A stretch of DNA of 64,000 nt from NCBI GenBank assembly GCA_963801505.1, contig CAWDEY010000020.1, positions 124,001 through 188,000 of the forward strand, in the 5' to 3' direction. The notes under the pieces were generated by a model that was not told the origin of the DNA, did no database searches, and saw only the letters and a program-made list of their open reading frames with translations. Every line of letters begins with the position of its first letter. Position 1 is the first letter of the stretch. Below are positions 52,590 through 61,250 of this stretch, piece by piece. Position numbers and translations under genes: made by a program. This DNA is from JAOUFP01 sp963801505 (GTDB lineage: Bacteria > Nitrospirota > Thermodesulfovibrionia > Thermodesulfovibrionales > UBA6898).

Positions 52590-53372
52590 TCAGTATAGAT
52601 ACCATATCAGTATCTCCTGTCCCAAAAACAGGGAGATTAACGCGCCCAGTGCAAGGAACGGACCGAAAGGTATCAGAGAACCCTTCTCCCTCCCCCTGAA
52701 GGCCATAAGAGCAATGCCGATTATCGAACCAGAGAGACTGCCCAGGAAGGTAGTAAGCAGGACCGTCTTCCAGCCGAGAAAGGCGCCGAGCATCGCCATA
52801 AGCTTGATATCGCCGCCGCCCATCCCTTCCTTCTTCAATAGCTTTATGCTCAGAAAAGCAACCAGATAAAACAGAGAAAAACCACTGAGCGCGCCGATCA
52901 GGGAGGCCTTGTACCCAAGGTCTGCTGCCCTTAGAAAGGGATCGGGCAGCAAAAAAGAGCCCGCTATAAGGCCAAGCGGGATTCCAGGCAGAGTAATCCT
53001 GTCCGGTATTATCTGGAAATCCAGATCAATAAAGGTTATGACAATAAGTGCCGAACAGAGGATGCAATAAACCGCTGAACTCCATTCAGGACCAAACCTC
53101 CAGAAAACCAGCAGGTAAAGTACGGCATTGAGGGCCTCCACCAGGGGATATCTTCCTGATATCTTTTCCCCGCAGGACCTGCATCTGCCCCTCAGGAGAA
53201 GATAATAGCTGAAGATCGGGATGTTATCATAGTAATTGATCGGGTTGTTGCAGGAAGGACATCTCGAAGACGGCCAGATGATTGACTGGTTGCGCGGCAT
53301 CCTGTATATGCAGACGTTGAGAAATGATCCGATCAGGGCCCCGAAGACAGCAATAATTACGTAAAAAAGCAT
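52590..53372 (-). CDS. pilD: type IV prepilin peptidase/methyltransferase PilD
   Basis: 260 residues: N-terminal methylation domain with zinc cysteines (CPSCNN, CRSCGE), then the A24 aspartic protease membrane domain with catalytic Asp in FIDLDFQIIPD and GGGDIKLMAMLG. It cleaves and N-methylates type IV prepilins. No pilin genes are in the window. Confidence 0.94.
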   Translation of the reverse strand: MLFYVIIAVFGALIGSFLNVCIYRMPRNQSIIWPSSRCPSCNNPINYYDNIPIFSYYLLLRGRCRSCGEKISGRYPLVEALNAVLYLLVFWRFGPEWSSAVYCILCSALIVITFIDLDFQIIPDRITLPGIPLGLIAGSFLLPDPFLRAADLGYKASLIGALSGFSLFYLVAFLSIKLLKKEGMGGGDIKLMAMLGAFLGWKTVLLTTFLGSLSGSIIGIALMAFRGREKGSLIPFGPFLALGALISLFLGQEILIWYLY

Positions 53373-53686
53373 TATCCGGTCACCCTGCTGATTTCACTGG
53401 CTCTATCTTTCAGGTCGTTTATATTCTTGTCGATTTTCTCTATATCCTCCAGGGCCCCGGCAATATCACTGTCCCTGAAGATGTTCTTCTCAGAGTGACC
53501 CTTCAGTTCAACCACACGCTCACCGATTATTTTGAGGAGCGCCTCCCGCTTTTTTGACATTTCATCAGACTGGTAAAGCAGCTTGAATATGACGATTTCA
53601 ATATTCATCCTCTCGGAAAAAAGTGTTGCGAACCATTTTATCTTTTCTGTCCCTTTTCTAAAGTTTTCATATACCTTTTTCAACAT
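53372..53686 (-). CDS. hypothetical coiled-coil protein
   Basis: 104 residues from ATG 53686, which has GGGAGGAG upstream; the open frame continues to 53743 into recG without a ribosome site. Highly helical and charged (SDEMSKKREALLKIIGERVVELKG, DIEKIDKNINDLKDRA). No known family. Its single-base overlap with pilD's ATG suggests coupling in an operon recG-this-pilD-kinase. Confidence 0.72.
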   Translation of the reverse strand: MLKKVYENFRKGTEKIKWFATLFSERMNIEIVIFKLLYQSDEMSKKREALLKIIGERVVELKGHSEKNIFRDSDIAGALEDIEKIDKNINDLKDRASEISRVTG

Positions 53687-53696
53687 ATCTCCTCCC

Positions 53697-55784
53697 TTAT
53701 CCTGCCCTGAATAAATCAACCTTCCCTTTCCAGAATACATCAATGGTTTTTTTAAGTGAAGGGAATTCTCCCAGTTCAGGGTCCGCCTCTATCAGGGCAA
53801 AGGCCTCTGTCTTTGCCTTTTCTAATATTTTCATATCTCGTATGATATTTGCAACCTTCAGATCAGGCATGCCTGCCTGCCGCGTCCCCAGAAATTCACC
53901 AGGCCCCCTGATATCCAGGTCCTCTTCAGCTATCCTGAAGCCGTCATTACTCCTGAGCATGATATGGAGTCTGCGCCGGGCCTCCTCTCCATAGGGCTTG
54001 TAAGCGATCAAGATACAAAGTGAACGGTGCGCCCCCCTGCCCACTCTCCCCCTCAATTGATGGAGCTGTGCGAGCCCGAACCTCTCTGCGTGGACGACAA
54101 GCATGATTGTTGCCTCTGGAACATCCACGCCGACCTCGATCACTGTTGTGCTCACCAGTATATCTATATCGCCCTGCTTGAATAAAAGCATGACCCTCTC
54201 CCTCTCCCCTGTGCTCATCCTGCCATGAAGCAGTCCAATACTGTATTGAGGAAATACCTTTTCAAAGCCTTCTTTTCCCTGTACAGCATTCTTAAGGTCT
54301 GTCTTTTCAGACTCCTCAATCGCGGGATAGACAACATATGCCTGCCGGCCTGCTTCAACTTCTTTCCTTAAAAGTTCGTATATTTCCTTCTTTTGGTCTG
54401 CTTCAAGGAGTTTTGTCACAACAGGTTTTCTGCCTGGAGGCAGTTCATCAATGATTGAACAGTCCATGTCGCCATAAAGTGTCATCGCCAGCGAGCGCGG
54501 TATCGGCGTTGCCGTCATAACGAGTACATCAGGCTTCATCCCTTTCTTCCTCAGCAGGGCCCTCTGCATGACACCGAATTTATGCTGCTCATCTATAACA
54601 GCGAGCCCGAGTTTCCTGAATTTTACGCCTTCCTGTATAAGGGCGTGAGTACCTATGACAATATCTGTTTCACCTGAAGCAATGTCAGCGAGCCGGTCTG
54701 CTCCCGGACCGGCTGTGAGCAATTGGGTTTTCAGACCGAGAGCTTTTAACAGACCATGCATGTTTATGTAATGCTGGCCTGCAAGTATCTCTGTAGGGGC
54801 CATAAGGGCGGCCTGATAGCCTGACTCCGCAGCCTCAAGCATCGCAAGGAGCGCCACAATCGTCTTGCCGCAGCCAACATCTCCCTGTAGCAGCCTGTTC
54901 ATCGGAGAGGCTGAACGCATGTCCCTGGTGATATCTTCCAGGGTCCTTTTCTGGGCATCAGTCAATTCAAAGGGCAGGAGTTCCATAAGCCTCTTTCTGA
55001 AAACTCCCTTTGTTTTGAATTCTATACCCTTATTGAGCCTTGCCCCTCTCTTTAGTGCAGCGAGCCCGAGCTCAAAGAAAAAGAGCTCATCAAAAGAAAG
55101 CCTCTGGTGATACCTGCTCGTCCCGCTGTTTAGCGGCCCAAGTGCAGTGCCTGCTTCAGGAAAATGAAGCTGCTGTATACTGGCAGATAATGGTGCCAGA
55201 TTGTTTTTTTGTATTATTGAAGCAGGGAGCGGATCACGGATTTTGGAGGCATGCTCTTTGACTATGATAAACATGATCTTCCTGAACTGTTTCTGGCTGA
55301 TGCCCCCGGTAAGCTTGTAGACAGGCACTATCCTCTTTGTATGTATAAAAGAGTCGGTATCATCAGAGACAATCTCATACTCAGGTGAATCCATCTCAAA
55401 GGCACTCTGGCCGGTTTTTTTGACCATGCCGCTGAGGACAACTTCCTGTCCCACAGGAAGGTTCTTCTGCATATAGGTCTGATTAAACCATTTGGCCTTT
55501 AAAGAACCTGTATTGTCATTGATCGCGATCTCGAATATCTGAAACTTTCTTATGCGGGTACGTATGATATTGGCGAATACTATCCTGCCCTGAACAATTT
55601 CCACATTGCCGGGCCTGACATCGGCGATCGTCTTCAGTCCGGTCCTGTCTTCATATCTGTACGGCAGGTAGTAAAGCGCGTCCTTTATGGTCCGAATGCC
55701 GAGGCGTGAAAAAAGTTTGGCCCTCTGCGGGCCAATACCTGTTATGCTTTCTACGGGGTGGTCAGGTAAGTCTCTATCCATCAA
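53697..55784 (-). CDS. recG: ATP-dependent DNA helicase RecG
   Basis: 695 residues: wedge/OB domain (about 60-160), helicase motifs GDVGCGKT, DEQHKFG, TATPIPR, and the C-terminal QLRGRVGRG. It reverses stalled replication forks and branch-migrates Holliday junctions. Starts within the end of nusA (11-base overlap), an unusual linkage; nusA is normally followed by infB. Confidence 0.95.
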   Translation of the reverse strand: MMDRDLPDHPVESITGIGPQRAKLFSRLGIRTIKDALYYLPYRYEDRTGLKTIADVRPGNVEIVQGRIVFANIIRTRIRKFQIFEIAINDNTGSLKAKWFNQTYMQKNLPVGQEVVLSGMVKKTGQSAFEMDSPEYEIVSDDTDSFIHTKRIVPVYKLTGGISQKQFRKIMFIIVKEHASKIRDPLPASIIQKNNLAPLSASIQQLHFPEAGTALGPLNSGTSRYHQRLSFDELFFFELGLAALKRGARLNKGIEFKTKGVFRKRLMELLPFELTDAQKRTLEDITRDMRSASPMNRLLQGDVGCGKTIVALLAMLEAAESGYQAALMAPTEILAGQHYINMHGLLKALGLKTQLLTAGPGADRLADIASGETDIVIGTHALIQEGVKFRKLGLAVIDEQHKFGVMQRALLRKKGMKPDVLVMTATPIPRSLAMTLYGDMDCSIIDELPPGRKPVVTKLLEADQKKEIYELLRKEVEAGRQAYVVYPAIEESEKTDLKNAVQGKEGFEKVFPQYSIGLLHGRMSTGERERVMLLFKQGDIDILVSTTVIEVGVDVPEATIMLVVHAERFGLAQLHQLRGRVGRGAHRSLCILIAYKPYGEEARRRLHIMLRSNDGFRIAEEDLDIRGPGEFLGTRQAGMPDLKVANIIRDMKILEKAKTEAFALIEADPELGEFPSLKKTIDVFWKGKVDLFRAG

Positions 55785-56895
55785 CAGATGGTGATTCTTT
55801 TTTGGCTGCTTCCTTTTTTAAAGAGTCTTCAAGTGCCTTATCAGTCTCTTCCATCCTGATCTTGGAATATTCAGTATCGCTGATAATATCAATGTCCCAG
55901 CCAGTAAGCTTCATCGCCAACCTTACATTCTGTCCCCTTTTCCCTATGGCGAGCGACAGCTGCTGGTCGTTTACAACAACCATCGCGGTCTTTTCATCTT
56001 CATTAATACCGATTTTCTCCACAGTCGCAGGGCTGAGGGCACTGACAATAAGCACCCTGGGATCGTCGTTCCAGGGTATGATATCGATACGCTCCCCTCT
56101 CAGTTCGCGCACGATCGTCTGTACCCGTGTTCCCTTCATTCCAACGCATGAACCCACAGGATCAACTGAATGGTTCTTTGAGTAAACAGCTATTTTCGTA
56201 CGTTCTCCCGGCTCCCTGACAATGTCCTTTATGACCACAAGACCTTCGTGGATCTCAGGGACTTCCATCCTGAATAATTCACCGACAAACTGCGGAAGTA
56301 CCCTGGAGACTACTATAGAAGGACCTTTTGTGGTTATCTTAACGTCTTCAATGATGGCCCTTACAGTGTCGCCCCGCTTAAGATTTTCACTCGGCAGGGT
56401 GTCCTTGAAATAGAGGACAGCCTCAGTTTTGCCAAGATTCAGGAAATACGCGCCTTTTTCCTTTCTCATGACAACACCGCTTACGATCTGTCCGACCTTG
56501 TCCTTGAAATCACTGAAAATTACGTCTCTTTCAGCCTCCCTGACACGCTGGAAAATTACCTGTTTGGCGGTCTGGGCAGCGATCCTTCCAAGGTCCTTAA
56601 GATCAAGGAGGAATTCTATTTCATCACCTTCTTTTTTGTCGGGGTCTATTTTGGCCGCATCCTCTATTGAAATCTCCTCCAACGGGTCAACAACTTCAGC
56701 AACAACCTTTTTTGTTTCATAAGAATGCAGGCTGCACTTCACCCTGTCTATCGTAAGATGGATATTTGTTCTGCCGCCGTATTTTTTCCTCAGCGCCGAA
56801 AGCAGCGCTGATTCCAGCGCCTCGACAAGGGTCTCCTTTGATATGCCCTTTTCCCTGCTTATCTGTTCAATTACGTTACAAAGTTCTTTAGTCAT
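55774..56895 (-). CDS. nusA: transcription termination/antitermination factor NusA
   Basis: 373 residues: N-terminal RNA polymerase-binding domain, S1 domain (about 135-200), and two KH domains (VGSCVGMKGTRVQTIVREL; LAIGKRGQNVRLA). It lacks the acidic C-terminal repeats seen in gammaproteobacteria. Its ATG overlaps the rimP stop codon, the standard rimP-nusA order. Confidence 0.95.
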   Translation of the reverse strand: MTKELCNVIEQISREKGISKETLVEALESALLSALRKKYGGRTNIHLTIDRVKCSLHSYETKKVVAEVVDPLEEISIEDAAKIDPDKKEGDEIEFLLDLKDLGRIAAQTAKQVIFQRVREAERDVIFSDFKDKVGQIVSGVVMRKEKGAYFLNLGKTEAVLYFKDTLPSENLKRGDTVRAIIEDVKITTKGPSIVVSRVLPQFVGELFRMEVPEIHEGLVVIKDIVREPGERTKIAVYSKNHSVDPVGSCVGMKGTRVQTIVRELRGERIDIIPWNDDPRVLIVSALSPATVEKIGINEDEKTAMVVVNDQQLSLAIGKRGQNVRLAMKLTGWDIDIISDTEYSKIRMEETDKALEDSLKKEAAKKESPSVDG

Positions 56896-57350
56896 TTCAG
56901 TTCTATCTCCAATCTAGCTTTAGAGATTTGATCAAATGGAATTTCTATTTCCTTATCGTCAATAGATAAAGTAATATTACCCCCCACCACTCCGGTGATT
57001 CTCCCCTTGAAAATATTCTGTTGCTCAATCTTTGCTCTTGTAATAATTTTCACCAGCTTGCCTTTATTTCTCTCAAAATCCTTCATGGTCTTCAGGGGCC
57101 TGTCCAGACCCGGAGAAGAAACCTCCAGAATGTAAGCCGTCGGTATCGGGTCCTCTACATCCAAAAGCGCGGAAAGCGCTCTGCTGAATCTTCCGCACTC
57201 ATCCAGGGTAACACCCTTCTCCTTATCAACAAATATTCTTATCACCGGCTTGCCTGAACTGCCGGCAAGTTCAACATCCACTACTTCCAGTGACTGCTGT
57301 GCTGCAATCGAATCAGCCAGTTTTATTATTATATTTTTTATATCTTCCAT
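56892..57350 (-). CDS. rimP: ribosome maturation factor RimP
   Basis: 152 residues from ATG 57350 (MEDIKNIII). A GTG at 57377 would start inside the hairpin and is unlikely. RimP signature VEVSSPGLDRPLKTMKDFERNKGK is seen as LEVSSPGLDRPL; the rest of the two-domain fold is normal length. It assists 30S subunit assembly and is coupled to nusA. Confidence 0.93.
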   Translation of the reverse strand: MEDIKNIIIKLADSIAAQQSLEVVDVELAGSSGKPVIRIFVDKEKGVTLDECGRFSRALSALLDVEDPIPTAYILEVSSPGLDRPLKTMKDFERNKGKLVKIITRAKIEQQNIFKGRITGVVGGNITLSIDDKEIEIPFDQISKARLEIELK

Positions 57351-57358
57351 ATAAAACA

Positions 57359-57382
57359 AAAGAGTGGGACTGCCCACTCTTT
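57359..57382 (-). promoter_or_regulatory. rimP leader hairpin, terminator-like attenuator
   Basis: On the minus strand AAAGAGTGGG-CAGT-CCCACTCTTT is a perfect 10-bp stem followed by TTGTTTTAT and, 8 bases on, the rimP ATG. It looks like an intrinsic terminator placed directly before the start codon and leaves no room for a Shine-Dalgarno. Attenuation or autoregulation of the rimP-nusA operon by NusA is a reasonable inference. Confidence 0.7.
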
Positions 57383-57483
57383 AAAATAAAAAAAAACGCC
57401 ATAAAATATGCAGATAGTATATCAATTATGTGATGAAAATGCAATTTTATCTTTTTTATTTGCGTAGTTTCAGCCTCTCACCA

Positions 57484-57605
57484 AATCTAATGCATTAATT
57501 AGAACCGCCGTGGTCTTGCCACAGGGTCAGAGAGAGAATATAATAAAAAAGATACCTTGCGTTAAGATCCCCGGCGGTCTTTGCGGTCTTGCCGGAGGGG
57601 TTCTT
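57484..57605. repeat. repeat family D, copy 2 (inverted)
   Basis: Read on the minus strand: CTCCGGCAAGACCGCA, a GGTATCTTTTTTATTATATT stretch, then CCTGTGGCAAGACCACGG, the same sequence of motifs as 5226-5365. No gene in the gap between rimP and the acetyltransferase. Confidence 0.6.
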
Positions 57606-57640
57606 CATTAGAAAAATAATTACGGAAGGAATAAGATACC

Positions 57641-58093
57641 TTGAAAACAAGAAAAGCAGTAATTTCTGATATCAAAGAGATCCAAAAACTGGTCAATGAA
57701 TTCGCCCGCAAGGAACTGATGATCCCGAGGGCCATAAACGAACTCTATGAAAATGTCAGAGATTTCGTCATTGCCGAAGAAAACGGGACCATTAAAGGCG
57801 TATGCGCCTTGCATGTGCTCTGGGAAGACCTTGCAGAGGTCAGATCTCTCGCAGTCAGCAAAGAATACCACAGGCGGGGGATAGGCAGGCAGATGGTCAA
57901 GCGATGCCTGAACGAGGCAAAGTCCCTTGGCATAAAAAGGGTCTTTGCTCTGACCTATCAGCCTCTTTTTTTTAAGAAACTGGGCTTTATGGATACAGAC
58001 AAGGCAAGTCTCCCCCAGAAGATATGGGGCGACTGCATCAGGTGCCCGAAATTCCCTGAGTGCGATGAACATGCACTGATCATCGACCTGTAA
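57641..58093 (+). CDS. short ArgA-type N-acetyltransferase
   Basis: TTG start after GGAAGGA. 150-residue GNAT domain with the acetyl-CoA loop VSKEYHRRGIGRQMV, the LTYQPLFFKKLGF segment and a C-terminal cysteine stretch (IWGDCIRCPKFPECDE). This pattern is typical of the short stand-alone N-acetylglutamate synthases that start arginine synthesis in many anaerobes. No arg genes are adjacent. Confidence 0.83.
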   Translation: MKTRKAVISDIKEIQKLVNEFARKELMIPRAINELYENVRDFVIAEENGTIKGVCALHVLWEDLAEVRSLAVSKEYHRRGIGRQMVKRCLNEAKSLGIKRVFALTYQPLFFKKLGFMDTDKASLPQKIWGDCIRCPKFPECDEHALIIDL

Positions 58094-58172
58094 AAACTGG
58101 CGCTATGTAACAATAAAATTAAGGAAACCCGACGCAACGGCTGCACAGCCAAGAAGGGGAAAGGACAAAGTA

Positions 58173-58412
58173 ATGAGCTGGGATTACAGGGTCGTAGAGC
58201 ACGACGGGATGTTTACTGTCCACGAGGTCTATTACAACAACATGGGCGACATCACCTCCATCTCACAAGATCCGATGGGTCCCTCAGGGGACACACTGGA
58301 GGAATTGAAAGCTGATATGGAGTATTTCCTCCAGGCGCTTGATATGCCGGTATTGGAGAAAGACGAAATAGTTTTTGCACCAGGGGATGAGGATGAAGGC
58401 TGCACAGCATGA
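58173..58412 (+). CDS. small acidic hypothetical protein
   Basis: 79 residues (SWDYRVVEHDGMFTVHEVYYNN, TLEELKADMEYFLQALDMPVLEK), no membrane segment. Resembles small unnamed bacterial proteins whose family I cannot name. It follows the acetyltransferase in the same direction by 79 bases. Confidence 0.6.
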   Translation: MSWDYRVVEHDGMFTVHEVYYNNMGDITSISQDPMGPSGDTLEELKADMEYFLQALDMPVLEKDEIVFAPGDEDEGCTA

Positions 58413-58471
58413 CTTACGGACCAGGCAAACATCACTGTTAGTAGATTAGGCGAGTTAGGTCAGCTGCTATT

Positions 58472-58540
58472 ACCCTAAAAACGGAAGTTGATCGCGCAAA
58501 GTCGCAAAGTTCGCTAAGAAAACAAAGACTTGGATAATCC
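58472..58540. repeat. repeat family C, partial copy
   Basis: CCTAAAAACGGAAGTTGATC and GCGCAAAGTCGCAAAGTTCG, matching the left part of the element at 46741. The remaining half is absent. Confidence 0.6.
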
Positions 58541-58609
58541 ACCATTATGGTGAACCAGATTTTAACCTGAACTGTAGCCCTTCAGTAAAGCAGGGAAGAT
58601 ATTAATCAT

Positions 58610-58690
58610 AAAATCCCCCTTCTTCCCCCTTTTCCAAAGGGGGATCTATTTTTCCCCTCTTTGACAAAGAGGGGGTCAGGGGAGATTTTC
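58610..58690. repeat. repeat family A, diverged copy
   Basis: AAAATCCCCCTTCTTCCCCC to GGGGTCAGGGGAGATTTTC, hairpins CCCCCTTTTccAAAGGGGG and CCCCTCTTTGaCAAAGAGGGG. More diverged than the other four copies. Confidence 0.75.
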
Positions 58691-58804
58691 CGGAACTGCC
58701 TCGCTCCACCGAATAGCTTCCCTGAACTTCTTGATTTTTCTCCCTTGGAAACGCCTACTGTTGGCTGCGTTCTCTGCTACCTGTGGTTAAGTGCTTTTTA
58801 TAGA

Positions 58805-59036
58805 CTATTTCATTTTGGAAGACAATTTTATTGTCTTACCGGCAACCGTGAAAACCCCTCTTCCGCGATGATGCATTGTCTGCGGGTCTTTCACCGCCGG
58901 GTTGATCCAGGCCTTGAGTCACCTCAAGGATAAAGAGGTTGTATTTGGCCGCCATCTTCCCATCAACGACCTTGCATTCAAGATTCGCATAACACTCGTC
59001 GACAAGCGGCGCCTTGACGCATGAGGCAGGCGACCT
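58805..59036 (-). pseudogene. flavoredoxin/flavin reductase C-terminal remnant
   Basis: On the minus strand KAPLVDECYANLECKVVD and KMAAKYNLFILEV are followed, after a frameshift near 58915, by KAWINPAVKDPQTMHHRG and VFTVAG, ending at a TAG at 58805. This is the C-terminal half of a flavin-reductase-like flavoredoxin. The N-terminal half is gone, replaced by the ATPase remnant. Confidence 0.6.
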
Positions 59037-59039
59037 TTC

Positions 59040-59546
59040 TGTTCCTCGGAATAGGTGGATTCTTCAAAAGTGCTTATTCGCTTATCCATATCTTTGAGTG
59101 ATATGTCACCGCGTGCGAGTTCACCCAAGCCATCCGGCAAGCTGGCAACTCACGTAGTGGTTTTTACGCGTTACCGTCCCGAACACCTCCATAAGCGTAC
59201 CCTCGACACTGTCTTCGATATCCTCGACTACGTGTGCAACGCCATTTTCAGCTCGGAAAACGTGCGTTGAATCCGGTGCCTGGGCGTGCGCCCCTGAAAC
59301 GACTATCGGCGCATGCGTTGCAACAATAACTTCAGGTTCCCGAAAACTGAGAAGGTCGAGCAGCCTTGAGATATAACTGTGTTGCCACTTAGGATGAAGA
59401 CTGTTCTCTGGCTCATCAATTACAATCACGCTGTGTTCGTTAGAGTTAATGGCGAGATGTGTAAATGTAGACAGCATTGTGAGCTTGCGGCAGCATAATT
59501 CGTCTTTTCTATCATTGACAACAATTAATGAAATAATAATGATCAA
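59040..59546 (-). pseudogene. AAA (OLD/RecF-like) ATPase C-terminal remnant
   Basis: NSNEHSVIVIDEPENSLHP (Walker B and signature), then EVIVATHAPIVVSGA, followed by VEGTLMEVFGTVTRKNHYVSC. One-base frameshift near 59130 leads to LGELARGDISLKDMDKRIS in another frame. No Walker A part upstream. Likely the tail of a defence- or DNA-repair-type ATPase. Confidence 0.6.
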
Positions 59547-59716
59547 GCTTTGATGATAAGATCATGACATAAATCTTTTCTCAGGGGTGTCCCTTTCTCC
59601 ACAAATTAGCAGATGTTTTGTAATCTGTGAACTAGATTAGTGTCAAGGGAAAAATTATTTTAAAAGCCTAGAATAATTTAAATACCCCGGCGATATACAG
59701 TGGCACTCCATATAGT

Positions 59717-60119
59717 CTAAACGCTCCAGTCAACAACTTTGAGATTTTTTATCTGTTTAAACTCCCTGACATTATTGGTCACTAGGGTCACATCGAGACT
59801 CAGGGCATGAGCGCCGATAAGCATGTCCATGGAGCCAACAGGAGTTCCGGCCTTTTCTAAGGCAGCGCGCACTGCACCATAGGTCATGGCAGCTCTTTCG
59901 TCGAAGTCAGCGATTTCAAGACGGGAGGGTAAACTCCTCCAAGGCCTGACGATTATTTTGAATCTGCTGGCTCTTTTCAACCCCAAACCTGAGTTCTGCA
60001 AGCGTAATGGACGAGATTCCTATATCGCCAATGGAATGGGTCTTGAAGTGACGAAGGACTTTCTCCGGCTTCTGCTTGATAAGATAGATGCAGATGTTGG
60101 TATCGAGCATGTACTTCAC
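59717..60119 (-). pseudogene. vapC: VapC PIN-domain toxin, frameshifted
   Basis: First part YMLDTNICIYLIKQKPEKV with the PIN Asp, and SSITLAELRFGVEKS; frame lost near 59930 at a CTCCCGTCTTGA stretch, then SRLEIADFDERAAMTYGAV, GSMDMLIGAHALSLDVTLVT and NVREFKQIKNLKVVDW in the next frame. Joined, it is a complete VapC of about 134 residues with all PIN acidic residues. It overlaps vapB by one base. Confidence 0.75.
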
Positions 60120-60346
60120 TAAAGAGACTCCCTCTTCTGCGTCTTGGGCTGCTTCCGTTCTGACATAAAGTCAGGAGAGAACTTATCCAAGCTCTTCATC
60201 AGCGTTTCCCATGAGCCTTTTGCCGGTATCAGCATAACGACGTTGCCGGACTTTTTGATAAACACCTGGTCGTCATCAAACCGGAACTCCTTAGGCAGGC
60301 GGACGGCCTGACTTTGTCCGTTTTGAAAAAGCTTGGCAGTTTTCAT
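60119..60346 (-). CDS. vapB: VapB antitoxin (AbrB-like)
   Basis: 75 residues: MazE/AbrB-type swapped-hairpin (KTAKLFQNGQSQAVRLPKEF) for operator binding and a tail that should wrap VapC. Intact, while its toxin is frameshifted. Confidence 0.88.
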   Translation of the reverse strand: MKTAKLFQNGQSQAVRLPKEFRFDDDQVFIKKSGNVVMLIPAKGSWETLMKSLDKFSPDFMSERKQPKTQKRESL

Positions 60347-60465
60347 TGTTCACCTCTATAAAGTATATATTACAAATATATACTATTAATCGCGGTCATG
60401 CAAGGTAAATCTTCGTTGAGCCTGTATTTCTTCAGTTACGTGCTGGAAATGAGCGATAAAAAAGG

Positions 60466-60654
60466 ATTAGTGCTGTCACTTGCGGGAATGACAGAAAAAG
60501 GCGTCTTGTTTAAATTTCGTCATTCCCGAAGTCATTAGGCGGGAATTCAGTGGTTTGAAATTGTGCTGGGTCCCCTTCTTCAGGGGACAGATTCTGTATC
60601 CCCGGGTCAAGCCCGAGGATGACAACTTTTTAATTTATACACAGTCTCTGTTTA
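60466..60654. repeat. repeat family B, diverged copy
   Basis: Right end AATTTATACACAGTCTCTGTTTAG and interior CCCGGGTCAAGCCCGAGGAT match the family. Left end (ATTAGTGCTGTCACTTG) is degraded. It ends just before the acetyltransferase stop codon. Confidence 0.65.
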
Positions 60655-60661
60655 GAGCAAT

Positions 60662-61189
60662 TTATTTCTCCCTGAAAGACATCTTCAGTTCATATACACC
60701 TGCTTCAGGTGCTTGTTCTATCACGAAGCCGGTTTTTTCAAACAGCACCAGCATGGACTTGTTGTCCGTTAAAACTGAAGCAGTAAATCCGTGGAGTCCT
60801 TTACTCTTTGCCAGGTAGATAAGATATGTGAGCAACTCAGCGCCGATACCCTGATTTTGATAATCATCACGCACAACAAACGCGACTTCAGCCGTGTGGG
60901 TATTCTCATCGACATAATAGTGCCCCATACCGGCAATCTCCTCATTTTTATCTGTTTGTATCACGGCAAGTATTGCCATCTCCTTTGTGTAATCTATGAC
61001 AACGAATTTCTGCAGCCGCTCATGAGGCATATCAGCCCGCGTTGATATGAACCTGTGATACATGCAATCGCTCGAGAGGGAATAAAAGAAATCCTTCAAA
61101 AAATGTTCATCAGTTATTTTCACAGGCCTTAAAAATATCCTGAGACCCTTTTTGGTGGTCCGGTGGGCCTCCAGCTCGGCAGGATACAT
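60662..61189 (-). CDS. GNAT acetyltransferase domain (C-terminal part of a split bifunctional protein)
   Basis: 175 residues in GNAT fold (FLRPVKITDEHFLKDFFYSL, FVVRDDYQNQGIGAELLTYLI). The frame is open upstream past this ATG (61189): IEEAKKLNLIYKDQAFIPGEQG leads back to AHPKFRRWL at about 61281, which continues the acyl-CoA hydrolase/transferase encoded at 61251-62561. One extra base (61283) separates them, so this was the C-terminal domain of a bifunctional acyl-CoA hydrolase/GNAT protein. Lys-acetylating regulatory enzymes have this layout (inference). Confidence 0.8.
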   Translation of the reverse strand: MYPAELEAHRTTKKGLRIFLRPVKITDEHFLKDFFYSLSSDCMYHRFISTRADMPHERLQKFVVIDYTKEMAILAVIQTDKNEEIAGMGHYYVDENTHTAEVAFVVRDDYQNQGIGAELLTYLIYLAKSKGLHGFTASVLTDNKSMLVLFEKTGFVIEQAPEAGVYELKMSFREK

Positions 61190-61250
61190 ACCCTGTTCGC
61201 CGGGTATGAAGGCCTGGTCTTTATAGATGAGATTCAGTTTTTTTGCCTCT

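Noticed and set aside
57351..57377. GTG start for rimP at 57377
   Set aside because: It lies inside the leader hairpin and adds residues absent from RimP proteins; ATG 57350 is preferred.
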